Below are positions 36,386 through 46,587 of a stretch of DNA of 64,000 bases, piece after piece. The stretch lies in NCBI RefSeq assembly GCF_011682065.1, contig NZ_VUYU01000001.1:496001-560000 (forward strand), in the 5' to 3' direction. The notes under the pieces were generated by a model. That model had not been told where the DNA came from. It worked only from the letters and a program-made list of their open reading frames with translations, and made no database searches. The first letter of the stretch is position 1. Each line of letters opens with the position of its first letter. The position numbers and the translations under genes are program-made. The stretch comes from Massilia rubra (lineage in GTDB: Bacteria; Pseudomonadota; Gammaproteobacteria; Burkholderiales; Burkholderiaceae_D).

Positions 36386-36997
36386 TTATTCTGGTTCGCA
36401 CTGGCGCAGTTCGTCCAGCGTGTTGATGTTGCGGAAGGCGCCGGCATCGTCGAAGCGCACGCGCGCCACCGTGATGCCGGCGTACCAGCCATCCATGCGC
36501 CGCCCGCCGCCGGCAAGGTAGGCTTCGAGCCGGGGCAGGGCGGCCGTGCGCACCAGGGCGAACACGGGTTGCGGCTGGATGCGCGGCGCGCCGTCAGGGC
36601 CGGGTTCCACGGTTTCGGCCAGCGCCAGGTCGGCGCCCTCGGCCGTCAACGCCTGGTGCAGGCGCGCCACCAGGTCGGGTGGCAGGAACGGCGAGTCGCA
36701 CGGCGCGGTGACCAGCAGCGGCGTGGCGCAGCTGGCCATGCCGGTGGCCAGCCCGGCCAGCGGGCCTTCGAAACCGGTCAGGCGGTCGGGCCACACCGGC
36801 ACGCCGAATCCGGCGTAGGTTGCCAGGTTCTGATTGGCGTTGATCGCCAGCGCACCCACCTGCGGCGCCAGGCGGCGCATCACATGCTGCGCCATGCTGG
36901 CGCCACGGAAGGCTTGCAGGCCTTTGTCGACGTGGCCCATGCGGGTGCCGCGTCCGCCGGCCAGAACCAGGCCGGTGATATCGTCAAGTGCTGTCAT
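36386..36997 (-). CDS. mobA: Molybdenum cofactor guanylyltransferase MobA
   Basis: Attaches GMP to Mo-molybdopterin to make the MGD cofactor of DMSO reductase-family enzymes. The 203 residues show the nucleotide-binding signature GLVLAGGRGTRMGHVDKGLQ near the N-terminus (MobA LAGGxxxRMGxxDKxL), then VWPDRLTGFEGPLAGLATGM and APCDSPFLPPDLVARL. The start codon follows the moaA stop with no gap, and moeA follows after 20 bp. Confidence 0.95.
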   Translation of the reverse strand: MTALDDITGLVLAGGRGTRMGHVDKGLQAFRGASMAQHVMRRLAPQVGALAINANQNLATYAGFGVPVWPDRLTGFEGPLAGLATGMASCATPLLVTAPCDSPFLPPDLVARLHQALTAEGADLALAETVEPGPDGAPRIQPQPVFALVRTAALPRLEAYLAGGGRRMDGWYAGITVARVRFDDAGAFRNINTLDELRQCEPE

Positions 36998-38110
36998 TTA
37001 GCCGCCGATGTACGACATTTCGACGCGTTTTTCTCGATGTTCATCAATGCCGCTCGTGTTGATGGTACGGGTTTCGGAATAGCGGTCGGCGCGCACGTTC
37101 CACAGGGCGCCGACGGCGGCCGAGATTTCGGCGTCGCTGCGGCCGTCGCGCAGCAGGGCGCGCAGGTCGTGGCCACGGCTGGCGAACAGGCAGGTGTACA
37201 GCTTGCCCTCGGTCGACAGCCGAGCGCGCGAGCAATCCTTGCAGAACGCTTGCGTCACGCTCGAGATGAGGCCGATCTCGCCGCCGCCGTCGGCATAGCG
37301 CCAGCGCGCGGCGGTTTCGCCGTTGTAGTTCGCTTGCAGCGACACCAAAGGCATCTCGGCCGAGATGCGGCGCGCCACGTCGGCCGACGGGATCACTTCG
37401 GCCAGGTTCCAGCCGTTCGACGCGCCCACGTCCATGTATTCGATGAAGCGCAGGATGTACGGGCTGCCCTTGAAGTGGCGCGCCATGGGCACGATTTCCT
37501 GGTCGTTCATGCCGGCCTTGACCACCATGTTGATCTTGATCGGCCCCAGGCCCACGGCGTGGGCGGCGTCGATCCCGGCCAGCACGTCGGCCACCGCGAA
37601 GTCGACATCGTTCATGCGCTTGAAGGTGGTATCGTCGAGCGAATCGAGCGACACGGTGACCCGGTTCAGGCCCGCGTCCTTTAACGACTGGGCTTTTTTC
37701 GCCAGCAGCGAGCCGTTGGTGGTGAGGGTGATGTCGAGCGCGCGCCCGCCCGGGGTGCGCAAGCTGCTTAACATGCCGACCAGGCGTTCGAGGTTCTTGC
37801 GCAGCAGCGGTTCGCCCCCGGTCAGGCGCAGCTTTTCGACGCCGTGGGCGACGAACACGGTGGCGAGGCGGGTGATTTCCTCGAACGAGAGCAGCGAGGA
37901 ATGCGGCAGGTAGGCGTAGTCCTTGTCGAACACTTCTTTCGGCATGCAGTAGACGCAGCGGAAATTGCAGCGGTCGGTGACCGAAATACGCAGGTCGTGC
38001 AGGGGCCGCCCGAGCGCGTCGGCCAACAGGCCGGTGGGCGCATCGAGCCGCGCGGGGATTGCCGGCGGCGGCGCGCGGCCGTCGCTGAGCATGATAATTT
38101 TTTCAGCCAT
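36998..38110 (-). CDS. moaA: GTP 3',8-cyclase MoaA
   Basis: Radical-SAM enzyme for the first step of Moco synthesis, converting GTP to 3',8-cyclo-GTP. The 370 residues have the N-terminal 4Fe-4S motif ([18 protein letters not shown], CxxxCxxC), the second cluster motif near the C-terminus ([22 protein letters not shown]) and the functional C-terminal double glycine (SYIGG end). The ATG at 38110 overlaps the end of chrA by 8 bases. An open frame extends to 38143, inside chrA, and is not used. Confidence 0.96.
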   Translation of the reverse strand: MAEKIIMLSDGRAPPPAIPARLDAPTGLLADALGRPLHDLRISVTDRCNFRCVYCMPKEVFDKDYAYLPHSSLLSFEEITRLATVFVAHGVEKLRLTGGEPLLRKNLERLVGMLSSLRTPGGRALDITLTTNGSLLAKKAQSLKDAGLNRVTVSLDSLDDTTFKRMNDVDFAVADVLAGIDAAHAVGLGPIKINMVVKAGMNDQEIVPMARHFKGSPYILRFIEYMDVGASNGWNLAEVIPSADVARRISAEMPLVSLQANYNGETAARWRYADGGGEIGLISSVTQAFCKDCSRARLSTEGKLYTCLFASRGHDLRALLRDGRSDAEISAAVGALWNVRADRYSETRTINTSGIDEHREKRVEMSYIGG

Positions 38111-39437
38111 GCCGATACGATAGCACGAGGCCCGCGACGGCACAGGCGGCGAGCAGTTTGATGGTGCCGGCCTTGAAGCGGAACAGGGCCACGCAGGCGC
38201 CCGCGCTGATGGCGATGGCGGCGATGTCGACCTGCCCGGCGCGCACGAACACGTGCTGGCCGAAGAACAGCGCCAGGCTGACGATCACGCCCACCACCGC
38301 CGCCGAAATGGCGGTCAGCGGCGCCGTCATGCGCACATTGTCGCGCGTCGCTTCGATCAGCGGGGCGCCGGCCAGGATGAACATGAACGAGGGCAGGAAG
38401 GTGAAAAAGGTGGCCACGCAGGCGCCGGCCACGCCGGCCAGCAGCACGCTGCCGGCGCCGAAAATGGCGTGGCTCCAGGCGCCCACGAAGCCGACAAAGG
38501 CGACGATCATGATCAAGGGGCCGGGCGTGGTTTCGCCGAGCGCCAGGCCGTCGATCATCTGCGCCGCCGTAAGCCACTGGTAATGCTCCACGCCGCCCTG
38601 GTACACGTAGGGCAGCACGGCGTAGGCGCCGCCGAACGTCATCAAGGCGGCCTTGGTGAAGAACCAGCCCATCTGCGCCAGCGCGCCGGCGGCGCCGTAG
38701 CGCCAGGCCAGCAGCAGCCACACGCCGCCGCCGAGCGCCAGGCCGCCCAGGGCCACCCTGGCCAGGCGCGGCCAGGTAAAGCGCGCGTGGGCCGGCGTGG
38801 GGGTGTCGTCGTCGATCAGCGCCACGCCGTACGAGGCGCGGCTGTCCGGGTGCTTGCCGCCGACCTGGAAGTGGGCCGGCAGCAGCCGCCCACCGAGCAT
38901 GCCGATGGCGGCCGCCACCAGCACGATCAGCGGGAACGGCACCTCGGCCACGGCGATGGCGAGGAAAGCGGCGACGGCGATCGCCAGCAGGGTGCGGTTT
39001 TTCAGGGTGCGCGAGCCGATGCGCCAGGCCGCCGCCAGCACCACGGCCACCACCGCCGGCTTGATGCCGTACAGGATGCCGGCCACCACCGGCAGGGTGC
39101 CGTAGGCCATATAGATCCACGACAGCACGATCAGGATCAGCAGCGAGGGCAGGAAGAACAGCAGCCCGGCCAGGATGCCGCCGCGCGTTTTGTGCATCAG
39201 CCAGCCGATGTAGATGGCCAGTTGGGTCGCTTCGGGGCCGGGCAGCAGCATGCAGTAGTTGAGCGCGTGCAGGAAGCGCTGTTCGGAGATCCAGCGGCGC
39301 CGCTCGACCAGTTCGGTGTGCATCAGCGCGATCTGGCCGGCCGGGCCGCCAAAGCTGATAAAGCCGAGCTTGAGCCAGTACCAGAAGGCGACGCGCAAGG
39401 TGACGGAATCGGGACGGGTGTCGGCGGGCAGGGTCAT
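38103..39437 (-). CDS. chrA: Chromate transporter ChrA (two-domain)
   Basis: Inner-membrane chromate efflux protein of the long (duplicated) CHR family, 444 residues. The two homologous halves are visible: first [32 protein letters not shown] ... [19 protein letters not shown] (split by family motifs FGGP and PGPEA), second [23 protein letters not shown] ... [24 protein letters not shown]. Several hydrophobic helices follow in each half. It overlaps moaA by 8 bases, so a chromate and a Moco gene share a message. No chrB regulator is next to it. Confidence 0.94.
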   Translation of the reverse strand: MTLPADTRPDSVTLRVAFWYWLKLGFISFGGPAGQIALMHTELVERRRWISEQRFLHALNYCMLLPGPEATQLAIYIGWLMHKTRGGILAGLLFFLPSLLILIVLSWIYMAYGTLPVVAGILYGIKPAVVAVVLAAAWRIGSRTLKNRTLLAIAVAAFLAIAVAEVPFPLIVLVAAAIGMLGGRLLPAHFQVGGKHPDSRASYGVALIDDDTPTPAHARFTWPRLARVALGGLALGGGVWLLLAWRYGAAGALAQMGWFFTKAALMTFGGAYAVLPYVYQGGVEHYQWLTAAQMIDGLALGETTPGPLIMIVAFVGFVGAWSHAIFGAGSVLLAGVAGACVATFFTFLPSFMFILAGAPLIEATRDNVRMTAPLTAISAAVVGVIVSLALFFGQHVFVRAGQVDIAAIAISAGACVALFRFKAGTIKLLAACAVAGLVLSYRHG

Positions 39438-39467
39438 TATTAGTCTCGCTACGTGACGTTGTGGCGT

Positions 39468-39497
39468 AAAAAAGGGAAGCCGAAGCTTCCCTTTTTT
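39468..39497 (-). terminator. Rho-independent terminator of rne
   Basis: AAAAAAGGGAAGC and GCTTCCCTTTTTT form a 13-bp perfect stem with a CGAA tetraloop, with A- and T-runs at both sides. On the minus strand it lies 14 bases after the rne stop, so it ends rne and separates it from chrA. Confidence 0.9.
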
Positions 39498-39511
39498 ATG
39501 TGACCGCGTGA

Positions 39512-42500
39512 TTACTGGCGGCTGGTGTCGACCTGGACCAGCGGCTCATCGACTTGCGGCGGCAGCGGCTTGCGCTCGCGTGGCACGCGCACCGGCGGCG
39601 CTGCGTTGGCGGTCGCTTCCCGGGCTGCGCGCAGCTTTTCAGGATCGGTCGCTGCCAGGGTGAGGCCGGCCGAACCGAGGATCTCGGTCAGGTCGGCAAC
39701 CGGTGTTGCGGCCACTGGCGCTGGCGCTACTGGCACCGGTGCAGGTTCCGCCACTGCCACAGGCTCGGGTGCCGGAGCGGCCACTGGTGCCGGAGCCGCC
39801 ACAGGCGCAGGTGCTGGCTCGGCAGCGGCTTCCTCGGCGACCGGCTCGGCCGGGGTGAACATCGTTGCAGGCACGATTTCTTCACGTACCGGGGCAACTT
39901 CGGCAACTTCGGCAACGTCGGCAACCGGTTCGGCTGGCGTGAACATGGTTGCAGGTACGATTTCTTCACGTACTGGGGCAACTTCCGGCGCAGCTTCTGG
40001 CGCTTCGGCGACCACCTCGGCCACTGGAGCCGGCTCGGCAGGCGCAGGCGCCGCTTCCACTACCACGGCCGGGGCCGCTGCAGCTTCGACTGGTGCTGGC
40101 GCTGGTGCCGGCGCTGCGGCTTCCACCGGCGCTGGCGCGACGACGTATTCCGACACAGGCTCAGGCGCGGCTTCGGCTTCCAAGGCTGCTACTGGCGCGG
40201 CAGCTTCGACAACGACCGGCTGGGCTGCGGCAAGCTGCACGACAGGCTCAGCCGCTTCGAACACCGGCGCTGCAACCTTGTCGAAAGACACTTCGGCGTC
40301 CGCTGGCGCTGGTTCGACGGTGAAACTCGCTTCGTTGACAAGGTCGCCGTCTTCGCCGTCCATGCCCTCGGCCTGGTCGCGGTCGCGGCGATTGCGGTTG
40401 CGGCCGCCACGACGACGACGACGACGCGGCTCATCGCCACCGGCTTCGACTTCGATTTCTTCACCGTTCGGGCCGATCGTGGTGATCATTTTCGGCAGGG
40501 CGGCTTCGTCATCGCCTTGCGGCACGGCGACGTTGACTGCGGCTGCGGCGGCCACGACGGGCGACACGGCCAGTTCATCGGTCTTCGCTTCGGCGACCGG
40601 GGTGCGGTAGTCGGCGCGCTCGCGCGGTGGACGCGGGGGACGCTCGGCGCGTTCCGGACGCTCGCCACGCTCAGGGCGTTCGGCGCGTTCCGGACGTTCG
40701 GCACGCTCCGGGCGCTCCGCCCGTGGCGCCACCGGAACACCGGCGGCGTCGACCTGCGGCTCACGCGGCTCGCGCGGTGGACGTGGAGGACGTGGCGGGC
40801 GGGCGGCATCGCCCGGCTTGCCGGCTTCTTCCAGTGCGGCAGGTTTACCCGGCTCGCGCTCGGGACGGCCGTCCGGCTTGCCGCCACGGGTGCGGGCACG
40901 CGGACCACGGCCGTTGCGGTCTTCGCGACCGGCAGGGGCCGCGGCCGGCTTGGCCGGGGCCACAGGCGCCGGGGCGACGATGGCGGGTGCTTCCTTCTTG
41001 AAGAAGAAGTTCATGATCTTGGCCATGAAACCTTCTTCCTCGGGCGCGGTCAGCACCGGCGCCTGGACTGGCGGGGCGACCGGCTTGAGCACTTCGGAGC
41101 GGTCCACCACCGGGGCAGGCTGGTCCGGGGTGATGGTCTTGACCACGGCTTCCTGGCGCGGCTTGACTTCTTCCTTCTGGCGCTTGCTGTAAGCCATGTC
41201 GGTTTCAGCTTCTTCGGCCAGGTTGTAGCTGGCCTGGCTGTCTTCGAGGCGCGGATCGTCGTGCTTGATGCGTTCGAGCTTGTAGTGCGGCGTGTCGAGG
41301 TGCTTGTTCGGGATCAGGATCACGCTGATGCGGTGGCGGTTCTCGATCTTGAGCACTTCGCCACGCTTTTCATTGAGCAAAAAAGCGGCAACGTCGACCG
41401 GTACCTGCACATGGATGGTGGCCGAGTTTTCCTTCATCGCCTCTTCCTGGATGATGCGCAGCACCTGCAGGGCGGACGATTCGGTATCGCGGATGTGGCC
41501 GGTGCCGGAGCAGCGCGGGCACGTCACGTGCGAGCCTTCGGACAGCGAAGGGCGCAGGCGCTGGCGCGACAGTTCCATCAGGCCGAAACGGGAAATCTTG
41601 CCCATCTGAACGCGTGCGCGGTCATGGTGCAGGGCATCCTTGAGGCGGGTTTCGACTTCGCGCTGGTTCTTCGCCACTTCCATGTCGATGAAGTCGATGA
41701 CGATCAGGCCGCCAAGGTCGCGCAGGCGCAGCTGGCGTGCTACTTCTTCGGCCGCTTCGCAGTTGGTATTGAATGCCGTCGTTTCGATGTCGGCGCCGCG
41801 GGTGGCGCGGGCCGAGTTGACGTCGACGGAAACGAGCGCTTCGGTGTGGTCGATGACGATCGCGCCGCCGGAAGGCAGGGGCACGGTGCGCGAATACGCG
41901 GTTTCGATCTGGTGTTCGATCTGGAAGCGCGAAAACAGCGGTACATCGTCGCTGTAACGCTTGACCCGGTGGATCATGTCGGGCATCACGTGGCGCATGA
42001 ACTGGTGCGCTTGTTCGTAGATATCGTCGGTATCGATCAGGATCTCGCCGATATCGGGCTGGAAGTAGTCGCGGATCGCGCGGATCACGAGCGATGATTC
42101 CTGGTAGATCAGGAAGGCGCCGCTGGCCGACTTGCCGGCGCCTTCGATCGCGCGCCACAGTTGCATCAGGTAATTCAAGTCCCACTGCAGTTCTTCGACG
42201 TTGCGGCCGATGCCGGCGGTACGGGCAATCACCGACATGCCCTGCGGCAGGTCCAGCTTATCCATCGTTTCGCGCAGTTCCTGGCGTTCTTCGCCTTCGA
42301 CCCGGCGCGAGACGCCGCCGCCACGCGGGTTATTCGGCATCAAGACCAGGTAACGGCCGGCCAGGGAGACGAAGGAGGTCAGGGCCGCGCCCTTGTTGCC
42401 GCGTTCTTCTTTCTCGACCTGGACCATGATTTCCTGGCCTTCGCGCAGCGCTTCCTTGACCGAGGCGGTACGGACATCGACGCCTTCGCGGAAATAGGTG

Positions 42501-42724
42501 CGGGCGACTTCCTTGAATGGCAGGAAACCGTGGCGGTCTTCGCCGTAGCTGACGAAGCAGGCTTCGAGCGACGGTTCGATCCGGGTAATCACGCCCTTGT
42601 AGATATTCGATTTGCGCTGTTCGCGACCGGCGGTCTCGATATCGATGTCGATCAGTTTCTGACCGTCGACAATCGCTACGCGCAGTTCTTCCTGCTGCGT
42701 AGCGTTAAACAACATGCGTTTCAT
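39512..42724 (-). CDS. rne: Ribonuclease E
   Basis: Endoribonuclease and scaffold of the RNA degradosome, active in mRNA decay and rRNA/tRNA processing. 1070 residues. The N-terminal half is catalytic: S1 domain ([21 protein letters not shown]), 5'-sensor and DNase I-like domain with [21 protein letters not shown] and [10 protein letters not shown], and the Zn-link ([14 protein letters not shown]). The C-terminal half is disordered: a basic Arg/Pro stretch (repeats of RPERAE) for RNA binding, then an Ala/Pro/Glu-rich tail with a duplicated segment [20 protein letters not shown]. Start is the ATG at 42724 with GGAG ten bases before it. Divergent from rluC, as in E. coli. Confidence 0.95.
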   Translation of the reverse strand: MKRMLFNATQQEELRVAIVDGQKLIDIDIETAGREQRKSNIYKGVITRIEPSLEACFVSYGEDRHGFLPFKEVARTYFREGVDVRTASVKEALREGQEIMVQVEKEERGNKGAALTSFVSLAGRYLVLMPNNPRGGGVSRRVEGEERQELRETMDKLDLPQGMSVIARTAGIGRNVEELQWDLNYLMQLWRAIEGAGKSASGAFLIYQESSLVIRAIRDYFQPDIGEILIDTDDIYEQAHQFMRHVMPDMIHRVKRYSDDVPLFSRFQIEHQIETAYSRTVPLPSGGAIVIDHTEALVSVDVNSARATRGADIETTAFNTNCEAAEEVARQLRLRDLGGLIVIDFIDMEVAKNQREVETRLKDALHHDRARVQMGKISRFGLMELSRQRLRPSLSEGSHVTCPRCSGTGHIRDTESSALQVLRIIQEEAMKENSATIHVQVPVDVAAFLLNEKRGEVLKIENRHRISVILIPNKHLDTPHYKLERIKHDDPRLEDSQASYNLAEEAETDMAYSKRQKEEVKPRQEAVVKTITPDQPAPVVDRSEVLKPVAPPVQAPVLTAPEEEGFMAKIMNFFFKKEAPAIVAPAPVAPAKPAAAPAGREDRNGRGPRARTRGGKPDGRPEREPGKPAALEEAGKPGDAARPPRPPRPPREPREPQVDAAGVPVAPRAERPERAERPERAERPERGERPERAERPPRPPRERADYRTPVAEAKTDELAVSPVVAAAAAVNVAVPQGDDEAALPKMITTIGPNGEEIEVEAGGDEPRRRRRRGGRNRNRRDRDQAEGMDGEDGDLVNEASFTVEPAPADAEVSFDKVAAPVFEAAEPVVQLAAAQPVVVEAAAPVAALEAEAAPEPVSEYVVAPAPVEAAAPAPAPAPVEAAAAPAVVVEAAPAPAEPAPVAEVVAEAPEAAPEVAPVREEIVPATMFTPAEPVADVAEVAEVAPVREEIVPATMFTPAEPVAEEAAAEPAPAPVAAPAPVAAPAPEPVAVAEPAPVPVAPAPVAATPVADLTEILGSAGLTLAATDPEKLRAAREATANAAPPVRVPRERKPLPPQVDEPLVQVDTSRQ

Positions 42725-43409
42725 TTTTATTGACTCCGCGACCCGGGGGCCGTTCCAGTGCCACGCTGCGCTGTGCGCAGGGCGGCGAAAAGTACAGGGG
42801 ATGTACGCGGGAAGGGAAGTGGAGGGTGGGTATGCCTTTTCGCACGGCGCAGCGACGCAAAGCGTCACGGCCGCAACAGGGCGCGGTGGGGTCGATCGAC
42901 ATGCCGAGTGACGCATCGCCTGCAACTAAGCTGCAGCAGCCCCGGATTATGCGGGGTACAGACAAAGCCAGGCCGAGCGAAATCAGTGAGCCAGACCGTC
43001 GCCAGCGAACATACTAAGACTTCGATACGGGGCTTAAACACCAGCCCTAATTCTCAAGCCTTCAGGATGAGGCTTACTTCGGGTCGGGCGAAAACGACAA
43101 GCGTTATCGACGCCATCATCCGGCGAGCTGGCCCCGAGGGACAGCTTGCCAGTACTTATCCTTACAATTCCAAACAATCCATTCCGCAGCCTTGCGCGTT
43201 ATCCGATTACAACAACGGTGCAACCTTGATTCGCGCCGGGATGTGCGTACACATTTTTTCCATCGAATTTGCAATTTGGCGGGGCCGATGGAGACGCCCC
43301 TGTGTAAAATATCGTTTTAATTCTTACACCAGCAGAGGTTTGACCGCCGCCTGTCGATTATATATTCAAAATGAAGGACTTAGAGAGAATTTCTGGGAAG
43401 ACAGAGCAA
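42725..43409. other. Long rne-rluC intergenic region (rne leader)
   Basis: About 685 bases between the divergent rne and rluC genes. The part near rne is GC-rich with hairpins (for example GACGCTTTGCGTC near 42850-42870 on the minus strand) and purine-rich tracts; in E. coli the long rne 5' leader mediates autoregulation by RNase E, and the size here is compatible with that (inference). A 241-codon plus-strand open frame (42758-43483) runs through it but has no protein-like character and overlaps rluC out of frame. Confidence 0.6.
43340..43366 (+). promoter_or_regulatory. Candidate promoter of rluC
   Basis: TTGACC at 43340-43345 and TATATT at 43361-43366 are spaced by 15 bases, short but acceptable. 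Transcription would start near 43373, after the first in-frame ATG (43371), which supports the downstream rluC start at 43410. Confidence 0.4.
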
Positions 43410-44402
43410 ATGAAGATGCAAAACGATGTTGTTCCCCCTTCATCACAGGCCCCCGTTCAAGCCCAGTTTGTCACAATCACTGAAGAAGAAGCCGGACAGC
43501 GGATCGACAACTACTTGTTGCGGGTCTGCAAGGGCGTACCAAAAAGCCATATTTACCGCATCCTGCGCTCGGGCGAGGTGCGCGTCAACAAGGGCCGCAT
43601 CGACCAGTTGTACCGGCTCGAAAGCGGCGACGTGGTGCGCATTCCGCCGGTGCGCGTGGCCGAGAAATCGACCGCCGTGGTGCCGGGCGCCGAGTTCCCC
43701 ATCCTGTTCGAAGATGCGCACCTGCTCATCATCGACAAGCCGTGCGGCGTGGCGGTGCATGGCGGCTCGGGCGTATCGTATGGCGTGATCGAACAGTTGC
43801 GCGCGGCCCGGCCGGACGCCAAGTTCCTGGAACTGGTGCACCGGCTCGACCGCGAAACCTCGGGTTTGTTGTTGCTGGCCAAAAAGCGTTCGGCCCTCAC
43901 CAACCTGCACGAGCAGATGCGCGACGGCCTGACCGACAAGCGCTACCTGACCATGGTCTACGGCGACTGGAAAAATGCGCGCCAGCATATCAAGCTGCCC
44001 TTGCACAAGTACACCACCGCCGACGGTGAACGGCGCGTGTGCGTGCAGGCCGGCGGCATGGAATCGCATACCGTGTTCAGCCTGCTGCGCAAGTTCGACA
44101 AGTTCGCCCTGCTCGAAGCCGAGCTGAAAACCGGGCGCACCCACCAGATTCGCGTTCATCTGGCTTCGTCGGGCTTTCCCATCCTTGGCGACGACAAATA
44201 CGGCGATTTTGCCTTGAACCGTGTGTTGCTCAAGGCCGATGCCAGCCGTGGCGCGCTCAAGCGGATGTTCCTGCACGCGCATCAAATCACGTTTACCCAT
44301 CCGGAAACCGGCAAGGATGTGACGATAAATGCGCCCTTGCCCGCAGAATGCGAACGTTTCTTGGTAAGCTTGGGGAAACCGCTGAACACAGCACCGCGTT
44401 AA
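43410..44402 (+). CDS. rluC: 23S rRNA pseudouridine synthase RluC
   Basis: Isomerises uridines of 23S rRNA (955, 2504 and 2580 in E. coli). About 330 residues with an N-terminal S4 RNA-binding domain (AGQRIDNYLLRVCKGVPKSHIYRILRSGEVRVN, in parts) and the RluA-type catalytic domain: ELVHRLDRETSGLLLLAKKR with the catalytic Asp, LLEAELKTGRTHQIRVHL and PILGDDKYG. Starts at 43371, 43410 and 43416 are possible; 43410 is chosen because an AGAG precedes it and a promoter seems to end before it. Divergent from rne, as in many Proteobacteria. The HAD gene follows after 53 bp. Confidence 0.94.
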   Translation: MKMQNDVVPPSSQAPVQAQFVTITEEEAGQRIDNYLLRVCKGVPKSHIYRILRSGEVRVNKGRIDQLYRLESGDVVRIPPVRVAEKSTAVVPGAEFPILFEDAHLLIIDKPCGVAVHGGSGVSYGVIEQLRAARPDAKFLELVHRLDRETSGLLLLAKKRSALTNLHEQMRDGLTDKRYLTMVYGDWKNARQHIKLPLHKYTTADGERRVCVQAGGMESHTVFSLLRKFDKFALLEAELKTGRTHQIRVHLASSGFPILGDDKYGDFALNRVLLKADASRGALKRMFLHAHQITFTHPETGKDVTINAPLPAECERFLVSLGKPLNTAPR

Positions 44403-44455
44403 CTGCGCGTTGATCAATCCTGGAAGGAGCCGGCCGCCACAAGCGGCCGCAATAC

Positions 44456-45115
44456 ATGGCACGCAAGCAATTTGATCTGATCGTTTTCGACTGGGACGGA
44501 ACCTTGATGGACAGCACGTCCACCATCGTCAAGTGCATCCAGGCCGCCGCCAAGGACCTCGGCTTGCCGATCCCGCGCGACGATGCCGCCTCGCACGTCA
44601 TCGGCCTGGGCTTGCACGAAGCGATGCAGGCCGTGATGCCGAATATCGATCCCGCGTTATACCCGCGCATGGTCGAGCGTTACCGTTTTCATTTTTTATC
44701 GAAAGACCACGAACTGGTGTTGTTCGACGGCGTTCGCGAGATGTTGACCGAACTTTCGCAGGAAGCCTACTTTTTGGCGGTGGCCACCGGCAAAAGCCGC
44801 GTGGGCCTGAATCGTTCCCTGAATGCGGTCGGGCTGCTGTCGCTGTTCGACGCCACCCGTTGCGCCGATGAGACATTCTCCAAGCCGCACCCGGCCATGC
44901 TGCAGGAACTGACGCGTGAGCTGGGGCAGGACCTCAAGCGCACGGTGATGATTGGCGACACCACGCACGACTTGCTCATGGCAAATAACGCCGGCGCGGC
45001 CGCGATCGCCGTGCAGTACGGCGCCCATCCGCACGAGCAGCTCAGCGCCTGCAACCCGGTCTATTCGGCTGAAACCGTGGCCCAGCTGCGCACCTGGCTG
45101 AGCGAGAACGCATGA
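44456..45115 (+). CDS. HAD-superfamily phosphatase (phosphoglycolate phosphatase-like)
   Basis: A 219-residue HAD hydrolase with all motifs: nucleophile VFDWDGTLMDS, motif II Thr in VATGKSR, motif III Lys in FSKPHPAML and motif IV MIGDTTHDLLMANNAGA. The helical cap (residues about 20-90) is of the Gph/PGP type. Substrate is not known; phosphoglycolate or pyrimidine nucleotides are usual for this group. It lies between rluC and a Rieske protein gene. Its best Shine-Dalgarno (GGAAGGAG, 44422-44429) is 27 bases before the ATG, with a 7-bp hairpin between. Confidence 0.88.
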   Translation: MARKQFDLIVFDWDGTLMDSTSTIVKCIQAAAKDLGLPIPRDDAASHVIGLGLHEAMQAVMPNIDPALYPRMVERYRFHFLSKDHELVLFDGVREMLTELSQEAYFLAVATGKSRVGLNRSLNAVGLLSLFDATRCADETFSKPHPAMLQELTRELGQDLKRTVMIGDTTHDLLMANNAGAAAIAVQYGAHPHEQLSACNPVYSAETVAQLRTWLSENA

Positions 45116-45489
45116 TGGCCGAGCCAGGCGAGGTACTGGTCTGTCCGTCCGACCAGGTGCTCGAAGGCGGGCGCGGGGTGCGCTTTGGCGTCGTCGCCTT
45201 TGGCGACAAGGCCACCGGCTTCGTGGTGCGGCACAAGGGAACGGTGTATGCCTACCTGAACCGCTGCGCCCACGTGCCGATCGAGCTGGACTGGGCCGAA
45301 GGCGAGTTCTTCGAGTCCAGCGGCGTGTACCTGATGTGCTCGACCCACGGCGCCATCTACGTTCCCGAGAGCGGCTTTTGCGCCGGCGGACCGTGCAAGG
45401 GCGGACGCCTGCGCCCGATCGGCGTGCGCGAGCAAGACGGACAGATTTACTGGCATCCCGACGAGTTCATCAAGCCGCCCGCGCCCTGA
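45112..45489 (+). CDS. Rieske [2Fe-2S] ferredoxin-like protein
   Basis: A 125-residue single-domain Rieske protein; the cluster ligands are in NRCAHVPIEL (CxH) and LMCSTHGAIY (CxxH), with GFCAGGPCKGGRL after them. It lacks a membrane anchor and has no linked dioxygenase, so it is probably a soluble electron carrier or a stand-alone Rieske protein of the QcrA-unrelated type found behind rluC-gph in Burkholderiales. The ATG overlaps the HAD gene stop (ATGATG, 4 bases). The S49 peptidase gene follows after 44 bp. Confidence 0.9.
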   Translation: MMAEPGEVLVCPSDQVLEGGRGVRFGVVAFGDKATGFVVRHKGTVYAYLNRCAHVPIELDWAEGEFFESSGVYLMCSTHGAIYVPESGFCAGGPCKGGRLRPIGVREQDGQIYWHPDEFIKPPAP

Positions 45490-45533
45490 GCAGGCGGCAA
45501 CACACACCGGAAACCACTTACGTAAAGCGATTT

Positions 45534-46532
45534 ATGACCGACAACACTTTCGGCGATGCCAAGGACAACATGCTGGCAGCGGCGCCGACCACCGGCAATT
45601 GGGAGCGCGAGACCCTGGAAAAGCTGGTTTTTGCCACGGTGCGCGAACAGCGCGCCACGCGCCGCTGGGGGATTTTCTTCAAGCTGACATTCCTGGGGCT
45701 GGCGTTTTTCGCGCTGTGGGCGTTTTTCGATTTCGATTTCAGCGGTTCCGACATGGAAACGCTGGGACGTCATACCGCCCTGATCGAAATCGACGGCAGC
45801 ATCGAATCGGAAGGCAGCGGATCGGCCGATGTGGTGATCCCCTCCCTGAACAAGGCATTTGCCGACGCCGGCTCGGTGGCGGTGGTCCTGCGCATTAACA
45901 GCCCGGGTGGCAGCCCGGTCCAGGCGGGCAATATCGTCGATGAGATCCTGCGCCTGAAACAGGCGTATCCGGCCAAGCCGGTGTACGTGGTGGTCGATGA
46001 AATCTGCGCCTCGGGCGGTTATTACATCGCGGCGGCGGCCGATAAGATCTTTGTTAACAAGGCCAGTATTGTCGGTTCGGTCGGCGTGCTGATGGACGGT
46101 TTCGGCTTTACCGGCACCATGGATAAACTCGGGGTCGAGCGGCGTTTGCTCACCGCCGGCGAGAACAAGGGCTTCCTCGATCCTTTCAGCCCGCAATCGG
46201 ACAAGCACAAGGCGCATGCCCAGGCCATGCTCAACGAAATCCACCAGCAATTCATCTCCGTGGTGCGCACCGGGCGCGGCAAGCGCCTGAAAGAGACACC
46301 CGAGACTTTCTCGGGCCTGTTCTGGAGCGGCGCCAGGGCGGTCGAGATGGGCCTGGCCGATGGTTTTGGCACGGTCGAGACGACCGCGCGCGACGTGGTC
46401 AAGGCGGAAGACATTGTCGACTACACGGCGCATGAAGGTTTGCCGGAGCGGGTGCTGAAAAAATTCGGCGCTTCGGTGGGGGCTGGCATGGTCAAAACGC
46501 TGGGGCCATCGGCCCGGCCGGTGTTGCGTTGA
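45534..46532 (+). CDS. S49 family signal peptide peptidase (SppA-like, short form)
   Basis: Membrane protease that degrades cleaved signal peptides. The 332 residues have an N-terminal anchor (FFKLTFLGLAFFALWAFF), then the S49 core: LIEIDGSI, RINSPGGSPVQAGNIVDEI, the nucleophile Ser in VVDEICASGGYYIAAAADKI, NKASIVGSVGVL and the general-base Lys region near the tail. This is the short one-domain form (half of E. coli SppA). The frame is open upstream to 45336, but that part overlaps the Rieske gene; the ATG at 45534 (TDNTFGDAKD) is used. Last gene of the rluC-HAD-Rieske-sppA run. Confidence 0.93.
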   Translation: MTDNTFGDAKDNMLAAAPTTGNWERETLEKLVFATVREQRATRRWGIFFKLTFLGLAFFALWAFFDFDFSGSDMETLGRHTALIEIDGSIESEGSGSADVVIPSLNKAFADAGSVAVVLRINSPGGSPVQAGNIVDEILRLKQAYPAKPVYVVVDEICASGGYYIAAAADKIFVNKASIVGSVGVLMDGFGFTGTMDKLGVERRLLTAGENKGFLDPFSPQSDKHKAHAQAMLNEIHQQFISVVRTGRGKRLKETPETFSGLFWSGARAVEMGLADGFGTVETTARDVVKAEDIVDYTAHEGLPERVLKKFGASVGAGMVKTLGPSARPVLR

Positions 46533-46553
46533 GATTGATTTTAAATATTTTCC

Positions 46554-46581
46554 TTGAAAGTTCGGACAGGTGTTCTATATT
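46554..46581 (+). promoter_or_regulatory. Candidate sigma-70 promoter of a small transcript
   Basis: TTGAAA at 46554-46559 and TATATT at 46576-46581 are spaced by 16 bases. No convincing gene begins just downstream, so this may drive the small RNA candidate that follows. Confidence 0.45.
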
Positions 46582-46587
46582 AGACCT

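Noticed and set aside
42758-43483. A 241-codon plus-strand frame before rluC
   Set aside because: Arg/Ser/Cys-rich, no ribosome-binding site, and it overlaps the true rluC start in another frame; sits in the rne leader.
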